Of a stretch of 64,000 nt of DNA, positions 34,723 through 44,144 are shown one piece after another. The number at the start of each line of letters is the position of its first letter. The stretch's first letter is position 1. This DNA comes from Rhodococcus triatomae (GTDB taxonomy: Bacteria > Actinomycetota > Actinomycetes > Mycobacteriales > Mycobacteriaceae), in NCBI RefSeq assembly GCF_014217785.1, contig NZ_CP048814.1, positions 1,984,001 to 2,048,000 on the forward strand. The letters run 5' to 3'. The translations under genes and the position numbers were made by a program. A model generated the notes under the pieces. It saw nothing but the letters and a program-made list of their open reading frames with translations, had not been told where the DNA came from and made no database searches.

Positions 34723-35955
34723 ATGCGTTCGCCGTCTCGCCTCCTGCGCCCCCTCCGCCCACTCCGACTCCTCGCGATCACCTGCGCCGTCACCGCCGGT
34801 GCGGCGCTCGGTGCCGTCCCCGCGCACGCTGCACCCGTGTACCCGGTCGCGCTCCCCGACGCCTTCTACAGCCAGCCGCCGAATCTCGCCGACGCGCGGC
34901 CGGGCGACGTCCTGGACTCCCGCGTGATGCCGGCCCCGCCGCTGTTCCTCGACACCGACGCGGTGCAGCTGAAGTTCCGGACGACCAATTCGGAGGGAAA
35001 GCCGCTGGCGGCGGTCACCACGGTGCTCTCGCCCCGAGGTGCCGCCCCGAACCGGCCGGTGCTGTCGTTCCAGCACGTCGTCAACGCGCTCGGCCTGCAC
35101 TGTGCACCCTCGCAGGCGCTGTACACCTCCGATCCCGACATCGTGATCCGTGAGGCACCCGCGCTCCACATCGCGCTGCAGCGAGGCTGGTCGGTCGCAC
35201 TGCCGGACCACCTCGGCCCCAACAGCTCGTACGGCGCGGCTCGGCTCGGCGGGCAGATCACGCTCGACGGCATCCGGGCCGTGCGGAACTTCGAGCCCCT
35301 GCAGGCCGGGGAGAGCCCGGTGGCCGCGGCCGGGTACTCGGGCGGGGCCATGGCCACGTCGTGGGCAGCGGCCCTGGCACCGGTGTACGCCCCGGACATC
35401 CAGCTCGCAGGCAGCGCCTACGGCGGTACCCCGATGGATCTCACCTGGATGGCGGAGTCGCTCGGCTACGACTCCCACCCGGTGTTCGGCCTCGCGATGG
35501 CCGCCGCGCTCGGACTCGAACGCGAGTACCCGGACCGGATGCCGATCACGGAACAGCTCAACGACCGCGGGCTCGCCGTGCGGGACCAGATCGCGAACGG
35601 CTGCACCAACGAGATCATCCGCGGCGGAGCCGGACTCAGCGCCGGCCAGGTCGCGAAGTCACTGAGCCTCGCCGACGACCCCGAGACGCGCCGGGTCCTC
35701 GACGAGAACAGCCTCGTCCACTACACCGACAGCGTGCCGAACGCGCCCGTGTACGAGTGGCACGCGCAGACGGACTTCCTCATCTCCGTTCCGGCGATCG
35801 AGGAGACGAACCGGCGCTATTGCGCGGCGGGCGTATCCGTGACCTCTGCCGCGGTCCCGAGCCCGGATCACATGTCGGCCGCGGTGATCGGCCTCCCCGG
35901 TGCCCTGGACTTCCTCGACGCACGATTCGCCGGTAAGCCCGCGCCCCGCTGCTGA
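34723..35955 (+). CDS. Secreted lipase of the LIP family
   Basis: 410 residues. Signal peptide with basic N-region and LLAITCAVTAGAALGAVPAHA, cleaved after AHA near residue 36. Alpha/beta hydrolase: nucleophile in VAAAGYSGGAMATSW (GYSGG), acid Asp in YEWHAQTDFLI, His in PSPDHMSAAV. Resembles the fungal-lipase-A-like LIP family of triacylglycerol lipases found in many mycolate actinobacteria. Likely exported via Sec and acting on host or environmental lipids. It begins 24 bp after the carboxylase stop and may share its transcript. Confidence 0.9.
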   Translation: MRSPSRLLRPLRPLRLLAITCAVTAGAALGAVPAHAAPVYPVALPDAFYSQPPNLADARPGDVLDSRVMPAPPLFLDTDAVQLKFRTTNSEGKPLAAVTTVLSPRGAAPNRPVLSFQHVVNALGLHCAPSQALYTSDPDIVIREAPALHIALQRGWSVALPDHLGPNSSYGAARLGGQITLDGIRAVRNFEPLQAGESPVAAAGYSGGAMATSWAAALAPVYAPDIQLAGSAYGGTPMDLTWMAESLGYDSHPVFGLAMAAALGLEREYPDRMPITEQLNDRGLAVRDQIANGCTNEIIRGGAGLSAGQVAKSLSLADDPETRRVLDENSLVHYTDSVPNAPVYEWHAQTDFLISVPAIEETNRRYCAAGVSVTSAAVPSPDHMSAAVIGLPGALDFLDARFAGKPAPRC

Positions 35956-35978
35956 CCCGTCGTCCTATCCTGGACGGT

Positions 35979-36362
35979 ATGTCCGACCGGTCGCACCCCA
36001 CCTTCACCCAGTACATCGGGTACCTGTTCGGTCGCACGCTGCCGCCGAGCATGCAGAGCTGGGTGCGGCGCGATCTGGTGGGTCCGGGTGCGACGGCGCG
36101 GTACCTGGCCCGCTTCGTCCTGCCGTCGTTCCTTCTCCTGCTGTTGTTCCTGCTCATCCCCGGGCCGATCTGGATCCCGCTGGCGATGATCGCGCTGCTG
36201 GTGGTGCCGCTGGCGTACTTCGCGATCGCGCTGATGAACATCTATCGCCGGCACCGGCTGCAGTTGCACGGCCTGGACCCGGATCTCGTCGGCGAGCGAG
36301 CCCAGCGCCGCGCGGACCGGGTTCGGGACGATTACGAGCGCAGACACGGCCGTTCCCTCTGA
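35979..36362 (+). CDS. DUF5313 family small membrane protein
   Basis: 127 residues: N-terminal cytoplasmic part (TQYIGYLFGRTLPPSMQSWV), two closely spaced helices (YLARFVLPSFLLLLLFLLIPG and IWIPLAMIALLVVPLAYFAIAL), then a basic tail RRHRLQLHGLDPDLVGERAQ. Matches the mycobacterial/rhodococcal DUF5313 pattern; function unknown. It lies 23 bp after the lipase stop, probably in the same transcript. Confidence 0.8.
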   Translation: MSDRSHPTFTQYIGYLFGRTLPPSMQSWVRRDLVGPGATARYLARFVLPSFLLLLLFLLIPGPIWIPLAMIALLVVPLAYFAIALMNIYRRHRLQLHGLDPDLVGERAQRRADRVRDDYERRHGRSL

Positions 36363-36516
36363 GTGCCCGCTCTCATCCCCGTTCCGCCGTCATTCCATAG
36401 GCGAACCCTTACGCCCCATGAGCCACTACGTCTTTGTGGTGTCCACCGGCGGGGTGGTCGGATGAGACGTGCCCGGGAGCGTTCGCTGCGGGCGGGTCCA
36501 GTCGAAGGAGTCATGC

Positions 36517-37371
36517 ATGGGTTCCGTTCTCGTCGAGCGCGGCGACGACCACGATCAGGGTGACGACGGCGTCGCGGTCGTCACCCTCGACCGTCCCGAA
36601 CGCAAGAACGCGTTGACGTTGGAGGGGTTCGTCGAGCTGGGCGAGGTCTTCGATTCCCTCGCCGACGACCCGGCCGTCCGGACCGTCGTCCTCACCGGCG
36701 CGGGCGGGAACTTCTGCACCGGCTCCGATCTGGGCTCCCGCAAGGCGCAGCACCCGCTCGACCGGATGCGCCGGATCAACCGGGCGGTGATATCGCTCGC
36801 GGAGTTCCCCAAGCCCGTGATCGCCTCCGTCGAGGGGTACGCCGTCGGCGCCGGGTGGAACATGGCGCTGCTGTGCGACCTCGTGGTCGCCTCCCGGACA
36901 GCGCAATTCAGCCAGATCTTCGCCCGCCGCGGGTTGTCCATCGACTTCGGCGGGTCCTGGATCCTGCCGCGTCTGGTCGGGCTGCACCGCGCGAAGCGGC
37001 TGGTCCTGCTCGCCGAGACCGTCGGCGCCGCCGAAGCCTACGACCTCGGCCTGGTGTCGACGCTCACCGAGCCGGAGGACCTGGACGCGACGGCCCGCTC
37101 GCTCGCGACCCGGCTGGCCCAGGGCGCACCCGTCGCGCTGGGTCAGTCCGCGCGACTGCTCGAGCACGGATCGACGTCGTCGCTGGCGGAGGCGCTGGAC
37201 CGGGAAGCGGCGGCACAGACGGTGAACTTCGCGACCGATGCGCCGGCTGCTCTCGCCGCATTCGTCGCCAAGGAGATGCCGGTGTTCGCCGGTGACTGGC
37301 TGGTCGGCACGGCCCCGGACCGCGAGAACACGGACCGCGAGAACGCCGCGATGACGGGAACCGTGCGATGA
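36517..37371 (+). CDS. Enoyl-CoA hydratase/isomerase family protein (isomerase-like active site)
   Basis: 284 residues, crotonase fold: VAVVTLDRPERKNALTL, VVLTGAGGNFCTGSDL (first oxyanion loop) and EGYAVGAGWNMALLCDLVVA (second). The two Glu of true hydratases are not at their usual places (GAGWNM in place of GGGCEL), while GLSIDFGGSWILPRLVG carries an Asp as in PaaG-type isomerases. So double-bond isomerisation is more likely than hydration (inference). ATG 36517 has GAAGGA upstream; an ATG at 36469 lacks one. Coupled by ATGA to the next gene. Contains a 15-bp tandem duplication near the C-terminus (DRENTDREN). Confidence 0.88.
   Translation: MGSVLVERGDDHDQGDDGVAVVTLDRPERKNALTLEGFVELGEVFDSLADDPAVRTVVLTGAGGNFCTGSDLGSRKAQHPLDRMRRINRAVISLAEFPKPVIASVEGYAVGAGWNMALLCDLVVASRTAQFSQIFARRGLSIDFGGSWILPRLVGLHRAKRLVLLAETVGAAEAYDLGLVSTLTEPEDLDATARSLATRLAQGAPVALGQSARLLEHGSTSSLAEALDREAAAQTVNFATDAPAALAAFVAKEMPVFAGDWLVGTAPDRENTDRENAAMTGTVR
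37316..37345. repeat. 15-bp tandem duplication at the 3' end of the hydratase gene
   Basis: CGGACCGCGAGAACA (37316-37330) then CGGACCGCGAGAACG (37331-37345); one mismatch, in frame, doubling DREN near the C-terminus. Confidence 0.85.
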
Positions 37372-38405
37372 CCCTGCCCCCGATCCTGCGCGACCGGCTC
37401 CGTCTTCCGGTGGTGGCCTCCCCGATGTTCCTCGTCTCCGGCCCGGAACTGGTGCTGGCCCAGTGCCGCTCGGGCATCGTCGGCTCCTTCCCGACGCTGA
37501 ACGCCCGGCCCGCGTCGATGCTCGGCGACTGGCTGGACCGAATTCGCGAGGAACTCGCCGACCACGACGCCCGGGAGCCGGAGCGTCCGGCCGCGCCGTT
37601 CGCGGTCAATCTGATCGTGCACCGTACGAACGACCGGCTGGACGCCGATCTCGCGACCGTCGTCGAGCACCGGGTCCCGATCGTCATCACCTCCCTGGGC
37701 GCCAGGACCGAGGTCGTCGACGCCGTGCACTCGTACGGCGGCATCGTGCTGCACGACGTCATCGACGACATCTTCGCGCGCAAGGCGATCGAGAAGGGGG
37801 CGGACGGCCTGATCGCAGTGGCCGCCGGTGCAGGGGGCCACGCCGGCCGACTGTCTCCCTTCGCTCTCGTGCAGGAGATCCGCACCTGGTTCGAGGGGCC
37901 CCTGGCGCTGTCCGGCTCCATCGCGCACGGTCGCTCGATCCTCGCCGCACAGGCCGCCGGGGCCGATCTCGCCTATGTGGGTTCGGCATTCATCGCCACC
38001 ACCGAGGCGAACGCGGCGGACGGCTACAAGCAGATGATCGTCGATTCGTCGGCCACCGACATCGTCTACTCCGACCTGTTCACCGGGGTACACGGCAACT
38101 ACCTCGGCGGTTCCATCTCCGCTGCCGGTCTCGACCCACGCAACCTGCCCACCTCCGACCCCTCGGCGATGAGCTTCGGGTCCGACCGGAAACCCAAGGC
38201 GTGGCGGGACATCTGGGGAAGCGGTCAGGGCATCGGCGTGGTCGACGAGGTCCGGCCGACGGCCGCCGTCATCGAGCGGATGGCCACCGAATACGACCGG
38301 GCGCGCTCCGCGCTCGTCGCGAGTCGAGCACGCCACCCCGACCCCGAGAGCACGGCCACTCAGAGCAGCAGCCGAGCCCAGCTGTCCGGGTGGCGCTCGA
38401 GGTAG
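37368..38405 (+). CDS. Nitronate monooxygenase (2-nitropropane dioxygenase family)
   Basis: 345 residues, FMN-dependent TIM barrel: LPVVASPMFLVSGPEL at the start, ITSLGAR, the catalytic His region AAGAGGHAGRLSPFAL around residue 160, LALSGSIAHGRSILAA and LAYVGSAFIATTE for FMN phosphate. Oxidises nitronates to carbonyls. Coupled to the crotonase gene (ATGA overlap), which hints at shared degradation of a nitro- or acyl-compound, unproven. Its last 46 bp overlap the 3' end of the convergent NmrA-like gene. Confidence 0.9.
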   Translation: MTLPPILRDRLRLPVVASPMFLVSGPELVLAQCRSGIVGSFPTLNARPASMLGDWLDRIREELADHDAREPERPAAPFAVNLIVHRTNDRLDADLATVVEHRVPIVITSLGARTEVVDAVHSYGGIVLHDVIDDIFARKAIEKGADGLIAVAAGAGGHAGRLSPFALVQEIRTWFEGPLALSGSIAHGRSILAAQAAGADLAYVGSAFIATTEANAADGYKQMIVDSSATDIVYSDLFTGVHGNYLGGSISAAGLDPRNLPTSDPSAMSFGSDRKPKAWRDIWGSGQGIGVVDEVRPTAAVIERMATEYDRARSALVASRARHPDPESTATQSSSRAQLSGWRSR

Positions 38406-39229
38406 TCCTCGAATCCGATCGGCGCGTTGCCGGTCAGCCTGGCCACGTCGTCGCTGACCGGTGACAGTTCTCCCGCGGCGACGGCAGCGTAGGACGTCAC
38501 CCATCCGTCCACCTCGAACGCGGGGGCACCGTAGTGGGCGCGCGAGGCATACGCCTCGTCGAGGGTTTCGTCGACGAACCGGATCCGCCTGCCGGTGACG
38601 CGGCTGAGTACTTCGGCGGCCTCGGTGAGCGTGAAGGCCTCCGGACCGGTGATCCGGTAGGTGGCGCCGTCGTGCGTCCCGTCGGCGGAGGCGAGCACGG
38701 CCGACGCGGATGCGGCGACATCGTCCGGTGCGACGGCGCCGACCCGACCCTCACCCGCGGGCCCTCGGATCACGCCGGTGTCGTCGACCATCGCCGGGAG
38801 CATCGACTGGTACCAGCTGTCCCGCAGGAACGTGAACGCCAGGCCGCTGTCCCGGATGTCCCGCTCGGTGAAGTGGTGGTCCCGGCCGAACGTGAAGGTG
38901 CAGTCCTCGGCGGCACCGAGGAACGACAGGTAGACGATGCGGCGCACGCCGGCCCGGTGCGCGGACTCCACGACGGTGCGGTGCTCCTCCCGGCGGTGCG
39001 CGCTCTCCCGGCCGGACACGAAGAACACCGTGTCGACGTCGTCGAAGGCGGTCACCAACGCGCCGCCCTGCTCGTACGTGGCCACCGCGAACGTGGCGTC
39101 GTACGCGTCGGCGAGCGGGGCGAGCACCGCCGGATCCCGGCCCACGAGCCGCACCGGCAACCGGTGCCCGATGTTCCGCAGGACCAACCCGCCGATGGTT
39201 CCGGTGGCCCCCGTCACGGCAATGGTCAT
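38360..39229 (-). CDS. NAD(P)H-binding NmrA-like protein (atypical SDR)
   Basis: 289 residues. N-terminal Rossmann [20 protein letters not shown] with [11 protein letters not shown] suits NADP(H); [21 protein letters not shown] and [13 protein letters not shown] follow the NmrA/quinone-oxidoreductase-2 pattern. Such proteins are redox sensors or NADPH:quinone reductases. Single gene; overlaps the convergent nitronate monooxygenase by 46 bp at the 3' end and is divergent from rraA (41-bp gap). Confidence 0.85.
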   Translation of the reverse strand: MTIAVTGATGTIGGLVLRNIGHRLPVRLVGRDPAVLAPLADAYDATFAVATYEQGGALVTAFDDVDTVFFVSGRESAHRREEHRTVVESAHRAGVRRIVYLSFLGAAEDCTFTFGRDHHFTERDIRDSGLAFTFLRDSWYQSMLPAMVDDTGVIRGPAGEGRVGAVAPDDVAASASAVLASADGTHDGATYRITGPEAFTLTEAAEVLSRVTGRRIRFVDETLDEAYASRAHYGAPAFEVDGWVTSYAAVAAGELSPVSDDVARLTGNAPIGFEDYLERHPDSWARLLL

Positions 39230-39270
39230 GCCAGCGATACTGCCAGCTGGCGGCCACTATTCTGCTTCCT

Positions 39271-39741
39271 ATGACAGAACCCGTGGCAACCGCAGACCTC
39301 GCCGACGAGATCGGCCCCGACATCCGTAGCTGCGATACGCAGTTCACCCGGTACGGGGGACGCGAAGTCTTCGCCGGCCCGATCACCACCATCAAGTGCT
39401 TCCAGGACAACCTGCTGGTGAAGCAGACCCTCAGCGAGCCCGGCAACGGTGGCGTCCTCGTCGTCGACGGAGACGCGAGTGTCCACACCGCTCTCGTCGG
39501 CGACATCATTGCCGGGCGCGGCGTCGACAACGGCTGGGCGGGCGTGATCGTCCACGGCGCGGTCCGCGACTCGTCGATCCTGAGGACTCTCGACATCGGC
39601 GTGAAGGCCCTGGGCACCAACCCGCGCAAGAGCACCCAGACCGGCTCCGGGGAGAAGAACGTGCCGGTGAGCTTCGGCGGCGTCACCTTCCATCCCGGCG
39701 AGATCGTCTACGCGGACGCGGACGGCGTCGTCGTCCGCTGA
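39271..39741 (+). CDS. rraA: RraA family protein (RNase E inhibitor / HMG aldolase fold)
   Basis: 156 residues, typical RraA size. Seen: [56 protein letters not shown] and [23 protein letters not shown]. In E. coli RraA binds RNase E. The same fold in other bacteria is a 4-hydroxy-4-methyl-2-oxoglutarate aldolase, and the conserved G-x4-R-D here would permit either. Monocistronic. Confidence 0.92.
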   Translation: MTEPVATADLADEIGPDIRSCDTQFTRYGGREVFAGPITTIKCFQDNLLVKQTLSEPGNGGVLVVDGDASVHTALVGDIIAGRGVDNGWAGVIVHGAVRDSSILRTLDIGVKALGTNPRKSTQTGSGEKNVPVSFGGVTFHPGEIVYADADGVVVR

Positions 39742-39837
39742 GACAGCGATGCGGAAGGGGCGGGGATCCGGCGGTCTCGGGACGGTCGCGCCCGTCAGCG
39801 GACCGTAGCTGTCCTCGATAGTTCCTAGCGTGGCGGC

Positions 39838-40992
39838 ATGAGTACCGATCAGACCGCCGTCCGCCCCTTCCGCATCGACATTCCCCAGACACAGATCGAC
39901 GATCTGCACGCACGCCTGGACCACACGCGCTGGCCCCATCAGCTCCCCGACGTCGGATGGACGCGGGGCGTGCCGACGGACCACGTCCGTGAGCTCGCCG
40001 ACTACTGGCGGCACTCCTTCGATTGGCGTCGTCAGGAGGAACTGCTCAACGCCCGGCCACAGTTCGTCACCGAGATCGACGGGCTCCGAGTCCACTTCGA
40101 GCACATCCGCTCCCCCGAACCCGACGCCCTCCCGCTGGTCCTGGTGCACGGCTGGCCCGGCTCGCCGGTGGAGTTCGCCGGCGTCATCGACGCTCTCACC
40201 GATCCTCGTGCCCACGGCGGCGACCCGGCGGACGCGTTCCACGTCGTGGTTCCGACGCTGCCCGGCTTCGGATTCTCCGGGCCGACGGAGGTGACCGGGC
40301 AGGCCGCCACCGAGCGCGCCGCCGCGCTGATCGCCGCCCTGATGGACCGGCTCGGCTACGAGCGGTACGGCACTCAGGGCGGCGACGCCGGCTCGTTCGT
40401 CGGCCCACAGCTCGGCCGTCTGCACCCCGGACGGGTTGTCGGCGTACACGTCAACGGGCTGCTCACCATTCCCTCGTGGGACGTGGACACCTCCGGGTAC
40501 AGCGAAGCCGACCGGGCGAAGGTCGCGCAGCTGAGCGAATGGGGCAGTGACACGGGCGGATACGCCGCCATCCAGTCGACCCGCCCCCAGGCGCTCGCCT
40601 ACGGCCTGACCGATTCCCCGGTGGGACTGCTCGGCTGGCTCGCCGACATCTTCCACCTCTTCACCGACCCCGCCGTCGATGCCGTCCACGAGGCCGTCGA
40701 CCAGGACGCGTTCCTCACGAACGTGAGCATCTACTGGTTCACCGGCACGATCGGCTCCTCGATGCGGCTCTACACCGAGGGCGAGCAGTGGGGCGCCACA
40801 CCGGCGTCGTCCGGCGTGCCGACCGCGTGCGCGAACTTTCCGGGCGACGTGACCGTCCGCGCTCTCGCCGACGAGCAGAACAACGTGGTGCGGTGGACGG
40901 ACTTCGACCGCGGCGGCCATTTCGCGGCGATGGAGGCGCCCGATCTGCTGGTGGCGGACGTTCGCGAGTTCTTCGCCGATCTCCGCCGGTGA
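39838..40992 (+). CDS. Epoxide hydrolase with N-terminal EHN domain
   Basis: 384 residues. EHN region 8-110 (RPFRIDIPQTQIDDLHARL, DYWRHSFDWRRQEELLN), then alpha/beta hydrolase: oxyanion LVLVHGWPGSPVEF, nucleophile Asp in GTQGGDAGSFVG, the lid Tyr in SIYWFTGTIGSS, and His in RGGHFAAMEAPDLL. Opens epoxides to diols via an alkyl-enzyme ester. The nucleophile elbow GGDAGS (more often GGDWG) is a mild variation. Preceded by a 96-bp gap after rraA. Confidence 0.9.
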   Translation: MSTDQTAVRPFRIDIPQTQIDDLHARLDHTRWPHQLPDVGWTRGVPTDHVRELADYWRHSFDWRRQEELLNARPQFVTEIDGLRVHFEHIRSPEPDALPLVLVHGWPGSPVEFAGVIDALTDPRAHGGDPADAFHVVVPTLPGFGFSGPTEVTGQAATERAAALIAALMDRLGYERYGTQGGDAGSFVGPQLGRLHPGRVVGVHVNGLLTIPSWDVDTSGYSEADRAKVAQLSEWGSDTGGYAAIQSTRPQALAYGLTDSPVGLLGWLADIFHLFTDPAVDAVHEAVDQDAFLTNVSIYWFTGTIGSSMRLYTEGEQWGATPASSGVPTACANFPGDVTVRALADEQNNVVRWTDFDRGGHFAAMEAPDLLVADVREFFADLRR

Positions 40993-41139
40993 CGGTTCGG
41001 CGCCCATTGATCCGAAGTGTTCACGCACCGAACGAGAGCGTGGACGCGACCGAGATCGCGAACCTCGCCGTCGCGGAGGCGACGTTCCTGCGCGACGACG
41101 CCGCCTCGCGGCCCGGACGGGGGCCGACCCCGGCCGCGG
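40993..41139 (+). other. Intergenic gap with a short coding-like fragment
   Basis: Within the gap after the epoxide hydrolase, plus-strand bases 41040-41115 read VDATEIANLAVAEATFLRDD with strong third-position GC and no stop, but no ribosome binding site and no matching continuation; the frame runs on antisense into the HxlR gene. It may be a remnant of a lost gene (for example the start of a SnoaL-like protein) or chance. Confidence 0.25.
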
Positions 41140-41541
41140 CTATCCCGTCCGGCTCGCGTGCCGCTCCCGTGATTCGAGAATCTCCGGAATGTGCTCCTCG
41201 GCCCACTGCTTGACCTGTGCGAGCACATCCCGCAGGCTGCGGCCCAGCGGCGTCAGCTCGTAGTCGACGCGCACCGGGACCTCCGCGGTCACGGTCCTCG
41301 TGACCAGACCGTCGGACTCCAGGTTGCGCAGGGTCTGGGTGAGCATCTTCTGACTGACTCCGGCGATGTGGCGGCGCAGTTCCCCGTAACGCAACGGCCC
41401 GTCGGTGAGCGCGGAGAGGACGAGCCCCACCCATTTGTCGCCGATCCGTTCGAGCAGCATCCGACTGGGGCATGCTGCCATGAACGCGTCGTACGCCTGC
41501 CGCTCGAGTTCCCGTCTCTGCTGTGCCGACTGCGTGACCAC
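41140..41541 (-). CDS. HxlR family winged-helix regulator
   Basis: 133 residues: ACPSRMLLERIGDKWVGLVLSAL with the family Cys that can serve as a redox or electrophile switch, then winged helix RYGELRRHIAGVSQKMLTQTLRNLESDGLVTR and RVDYELTPLGRSL. GTG 41541 follows GAGGGA; an upstream ATG would add 42 unrelated residues across the promoter. Divergent from a quinone oxidoreductase gene, the classic HxlR (QorR/YodB-type) arrangement, so it probably represses that gene and itself. Confidence 0.88.
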   Translation of the reverse strand: MVTQSAQQRRELERQAYDAFMAACPSRMLLERIGDKWVGLVLSALTDGPLRYGELRRHIAGVSQKMLTQTLRNLESDGLVTRTVTAEVPVRVDYELTPLGRSLRDVLAQVKQWAEEHIPEILESRERHASRTG

Positions 41542-41665
41542 GTCACATCCCTCCGGGTTGCCTACGCACTTCAAGGTACCTGGTATCCCACAGAGAGTAA
41601 CCCTGCCAGTGTTCTTCTCGACAGCGGCCCACCCGGGCCGCGTCCGAGACGAAAGGACCGAAGCC
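41542..41665. promoter_or_regulatory. HxlR-regulated divergent promoter region
   Basis: The 124-bp gap contains the palindrome AGGTACCT (41574-41581) followed by GGTATCC and GTAACC, i.e. repeated GGTA/TACC-like half-sites within 35 bp, a plausible operator. GAAAGGA (41651-41657) is the ribosome binding site of the oxidoreductase gene. Confidence 0.45.
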
Positions 41666-42586
41666 ATGCGTGCAGCCGTCGTTCACACCCCCGGTGGTGT
41701 CGAGAGCATCGAGCTCGTGGACGTCCCGGTACCCACACCCGGGCGGGGCGAGATCCGGATCGCGGTCGCGGCCGCCGGGGTGAACCCCGTCGATCTCGCC
41801 ACCCGCCGAGGTCTCTTCCACGACCTCGGTGTTCTCACCCCGGGCACGCCCGTCGGGTTGGGATGGGAGGTCGCCGGCACCGTCGACGCCGTCGGCACGG
41901 ATGTGGGCACGTTCCGGGTGGGCGACCGAGTGGCCGCTCTCGTGACGGATCTGTCGGCACCGCTCGCCGGGTACGCCGAGTACCTGGTGGTGGGTGCCGA
42001 CGCCGCCGCCACGCTCCCGGACGATCTGGAGCTCACCGCCGCCGCCACCCTGCCGCTCAGCGCCCTGACCGCGGACCAGGCGCTGACGACCTCGGGTGTA
42101 CGGGCCGGGGAGACCCTGCTCGTCACCGGAGCCGGCGGCATGGTCGGCGGATATCTCGTCCAGCTCGCCGCGCGGCAGGGTGTCGAGGTGATCGCCCTGG
42201 CGACCGACGCCGACGAACCCGTCCTCCGGGAGTTCGGTGCGCGGGCCGTGCTCGATCGCGACATCGACGTGCCGGCAGCGGTGCGCGCACTACGGCCCGC
42301 TGGCGTGGACGCGGTCGTCGATGCCGCGAACATCGCTGCGCCCGCAGTGGATTCGCTGCGTCCGGACGGCACCTACGTCGGGCTGCTTCCCGCGTTCGCG
42401 CCGACCGCCCCCCGTGTCCATGTGGCGACGGTGGAGGTGCGCGCAGACGGCCGTCGGCTCGCCGAACTCGCCCGATCCGGGCTGACCGCTCGCGTCGCCG
42501 AGGTGGTGCCGCTCGCGGACGTCCGCCGCGCCCACGAGATCGCCGAGAAGGGCGGGCTACGGGGCCGCCTCGTGCTGGTTCCCTGA
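41666..42586 (+). CDS. Quinone oxidoreductase-like MDR protein (zinc-free)
   Basis: 306 residues of the medium-chain dehydrogenase superfamily: MRAAVVHTPGGVESIELVDV, VAAAGVNPVDLATRRG, GLGWEVAGTVDAVG, nucleotide-binding LLVTGAGGMVGGYLVQLAA around 150. Zinc-binding Cys residues are absent, as in NADPH:quinone reductases. Expected to reduce quinones or other electrophiles; control by the divergent HxlR protein fits that. A palindromic repeat element follows the stop. Confidence 0.9.
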   Translation: MRAAVVHTPGGVESIELVDVPVPTPGRGEIRIAVAAAGVNPVDLATRRGLFHDLGVLTPGTPVGLGWEVAGTVDAVGTDVGTFRVGDRVAALVTDLSAPLAGYAEYLVVGADAAATLPDDLELTAAATLPLSALTADQALTTSGVRAGETLLVTGAGGMVGGYLVQLAARQGVEVIALATDADEPVLREFGARAVLDRDIDVPAAVRALRPAGVDAVVDAANIAAPAVDSLRPDGTYVGLLPAFAPTAPRVHVATVEVRADGRRLAELARSGLTARVAEVVPLADVRRAHEIAEKGGLRGRLVLVP

Positions 42587-42625
42587 ACCAGCCACCCCCT
42601 ACCATCGTCCCGCCACCTGGGGTTT

Positions 42626-42678
42626 CGGCACGATGTCACAGCGGATCGTTCAGATCGAACTGCTGTGACATCGTGCCG
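42626..42678. repeat. Palindromic repeat element, copy B
   Basis: CGGCACGATGTCACAGC (42626-42642) is perfectly complementary to 42662-42678, a 17-bp stem with a 19-nt interior that itself holds GTTC/GAAC. Relative to copy A the interior is inverted. It lies 40 bp after the oxidoreductase stop and 66 bp before the AlaS-like start, so it may be a terminator for the former. Confidence 0.88.
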
Positions 42679-42744
42679 ACTGCCCCGCGGGCGTTCCGAC
42701 GAAATCCGCGTGCGGGGCCGGGCGCACGTCCCTAGGGTTCGGGT

Positions 42745-44127
42745 ATGGACGCTCACGACATCCGCGACGCGTACCTGCGCTTCTTCACCGATCGCGGGCA
42801 CCGTGTCATCCCGCGCGCCCCGCTCGTCCCCCGCGACGACCCGACGACGTTGTTCAACGGCAGCGGTATGCAGCAACTGGTGCCGTACCTCCTGGGCCGG
42901 GCGCACCCGCTGGGAAGCCGGCTCACCGACAGCCAGCCGTGCCTGCGTGCGCAGGATATCGCCGAGGTGGGCGACAACCGGCACACCACGTTCTTCGAGA
43001 TGCTCGGAAACTGGAGTCTCGGTGACTATTTCAAGTCCGAGCAGATCCCGTGGTTCTGGGAGTTCCTCACCGGCGTCGTCGGCCTGGATCCGGCGCGCAT
43101 CTACGTGAGCTGTTTCGCCGGCGACCCGGAGCACGCGATCCCGCGGGACACCGAGAGCGCGGGCATCTGGGCGGAATTGTTCGACGCCGCGGGAATCGAT
43201 TCGGACGCCGTCGATCTCGACACCGACGAGCGTGCCGCCGCGGTGGGCACGGGCGGTGCACGGATCGCCTTCTACGGGCCGGACAACTGGTGGTGCCGGA
43301 TGGGCAGCGCAGACGCGATGCCGGTCGGCGAACCGGGCGGGCCGGACTCGGAGGTGTTCTATCTGTATCCCCAGGTCGAGCACGACCCGGCCTACGGCGA
43401 ACACTGCCACCACAACTGCGACTGTGGGCGTTTCATCGAACTCGGGAACAGTGTCTTCATGCAGTACTCGCGCACCGAGTCGGGTTTCGCCGAGCTGCCT
43501 CGCCGCAACGTCGACTACGGCGGCGGCCTGGAACGGATCGCCGCGGCGGCGGTCGACAGCCCCGACGTGTTCCGGATCAGCCTGCTGTGGCCGATCGTCG
43601 AGAAGCTCGAGCAGCTGTCCGGCGCCCGGTACGACACGCACACCAAGGCGCTGCGGGTGGTGGCGGACCATCTGCGAGGTGCCACGTTCCTCGCGATCGA
43701 GGGGGTGCGCCCCGGCAACAAGGAGCAGGGGTACGTCATGCGTCGCCTCGTGCGACGGGCGATCAGATACGCACAGGGCCTCGGGCTGGAGGAGAGCTTC
43801 CTCGCCGAGATCGTCCCCACCGTCGCGGGCGTCTACCAGGACCGATATCCGGAGGTCGCGGCCCACCGAGACGAGGCGATCGAGGTGCTCGCGAAGGAGG
43901 AACGCAGCTTCCGCCGGACCGTGCGGCGCGGCATCGCCCTCCTCGATTCACTCGGGACGCACGTTGACGGCCACGACCTGTTCACCCTGCACGACACGTA
44001 CGGATTCCCCGTCGAACTGAGCCTCGAGGAGGCGCATCAGCGCGGAACAGACGTCTCCGCCGAATGGCGGGTGGAGTTCGACGCGGACATGGCCGCGCAA
44101 CGCGAACGTTCCCGCGCAGGGCGATAG
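42745..44127 (+). CDS. Alanyl-tRNA synthetase paralogue, catalytic core only
   Basis: 460 residues, about half of a normal AlaS (~880). Class II core motifs are clear: [53 protein letters not shown], then the tRNA-recognition helices [18 protein letters not shown] and [18 protein letters not shown]. The protein stops before the editing domain and C-Ala domain. The insert [11 protein letters not shown] is Cys/His rich and could bind zinc. It could charge tRNA or a carrier without proofreading, or activate an amino acid for another purpose. LysX, a tRNA-dependent lipid aminoacylase, starts 330 bp away. Not the housekeeping AlaS. Confidence 0.85.
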   Translation: MDAHDIRDAYLRFFTDRGHRVIPRAPLVPRDDPTTLFNGSGMQQLVPYLLGRAHPLGSRLTDSQPCLRAQDIAEVGDNRHTTFFEMLGNWSLGDYFKSEQIPWFWEFLTGVVGLDPARIYVSCFAGDPEHAIPRDTESAGIWAELFDAAGIDSDAVDLDTDERAAAVGTGGARIAFYGPDNWWCRMGSADAMPVGEPGGPDSEVFYLYPQVEHDPAYGEHCHHNCDCGRFIELGNSVFMQYSRTESGFAELPRRNVDYGGGLERIAAAAVDSPDVFRISLLWPIVEKLEQLSGARYDTHTKALRVVADHLRGATFLAIEGVRPGNKEQGYVMRRLVRRAIRYAQGLGLEESFLAEIVPTVAGVYQDRYPEVAAHRDEAIEVLAKEERSFRRTVRRGIALLDSLGTHVDGHDLFTLHDTYGFPVELSLEEAHQRGTDVSAEWRVEFDADMAAQRERSRAGR

Positions 44128-44144
44128 CGGGAGCCCGGGGCCGG

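Noticed and set aside
39226-41028. Open minus-strand frame of about 600 codons across rraA and the epoxide hydrolase
   Set aside because: Both plus-strand genes have intact catalytic motifs; the antisense frame crosses an intergenic gap and has no recognisable domain.
31277-42586. Biosynthetic gene cluster suggested by carboxylase, lipase, dehydrogenases and hydrolases
   Set aside because: No ketide synthase, NRPS, terpene or other core enzyme is present; genes lie in several separate small transcripts on both strands.
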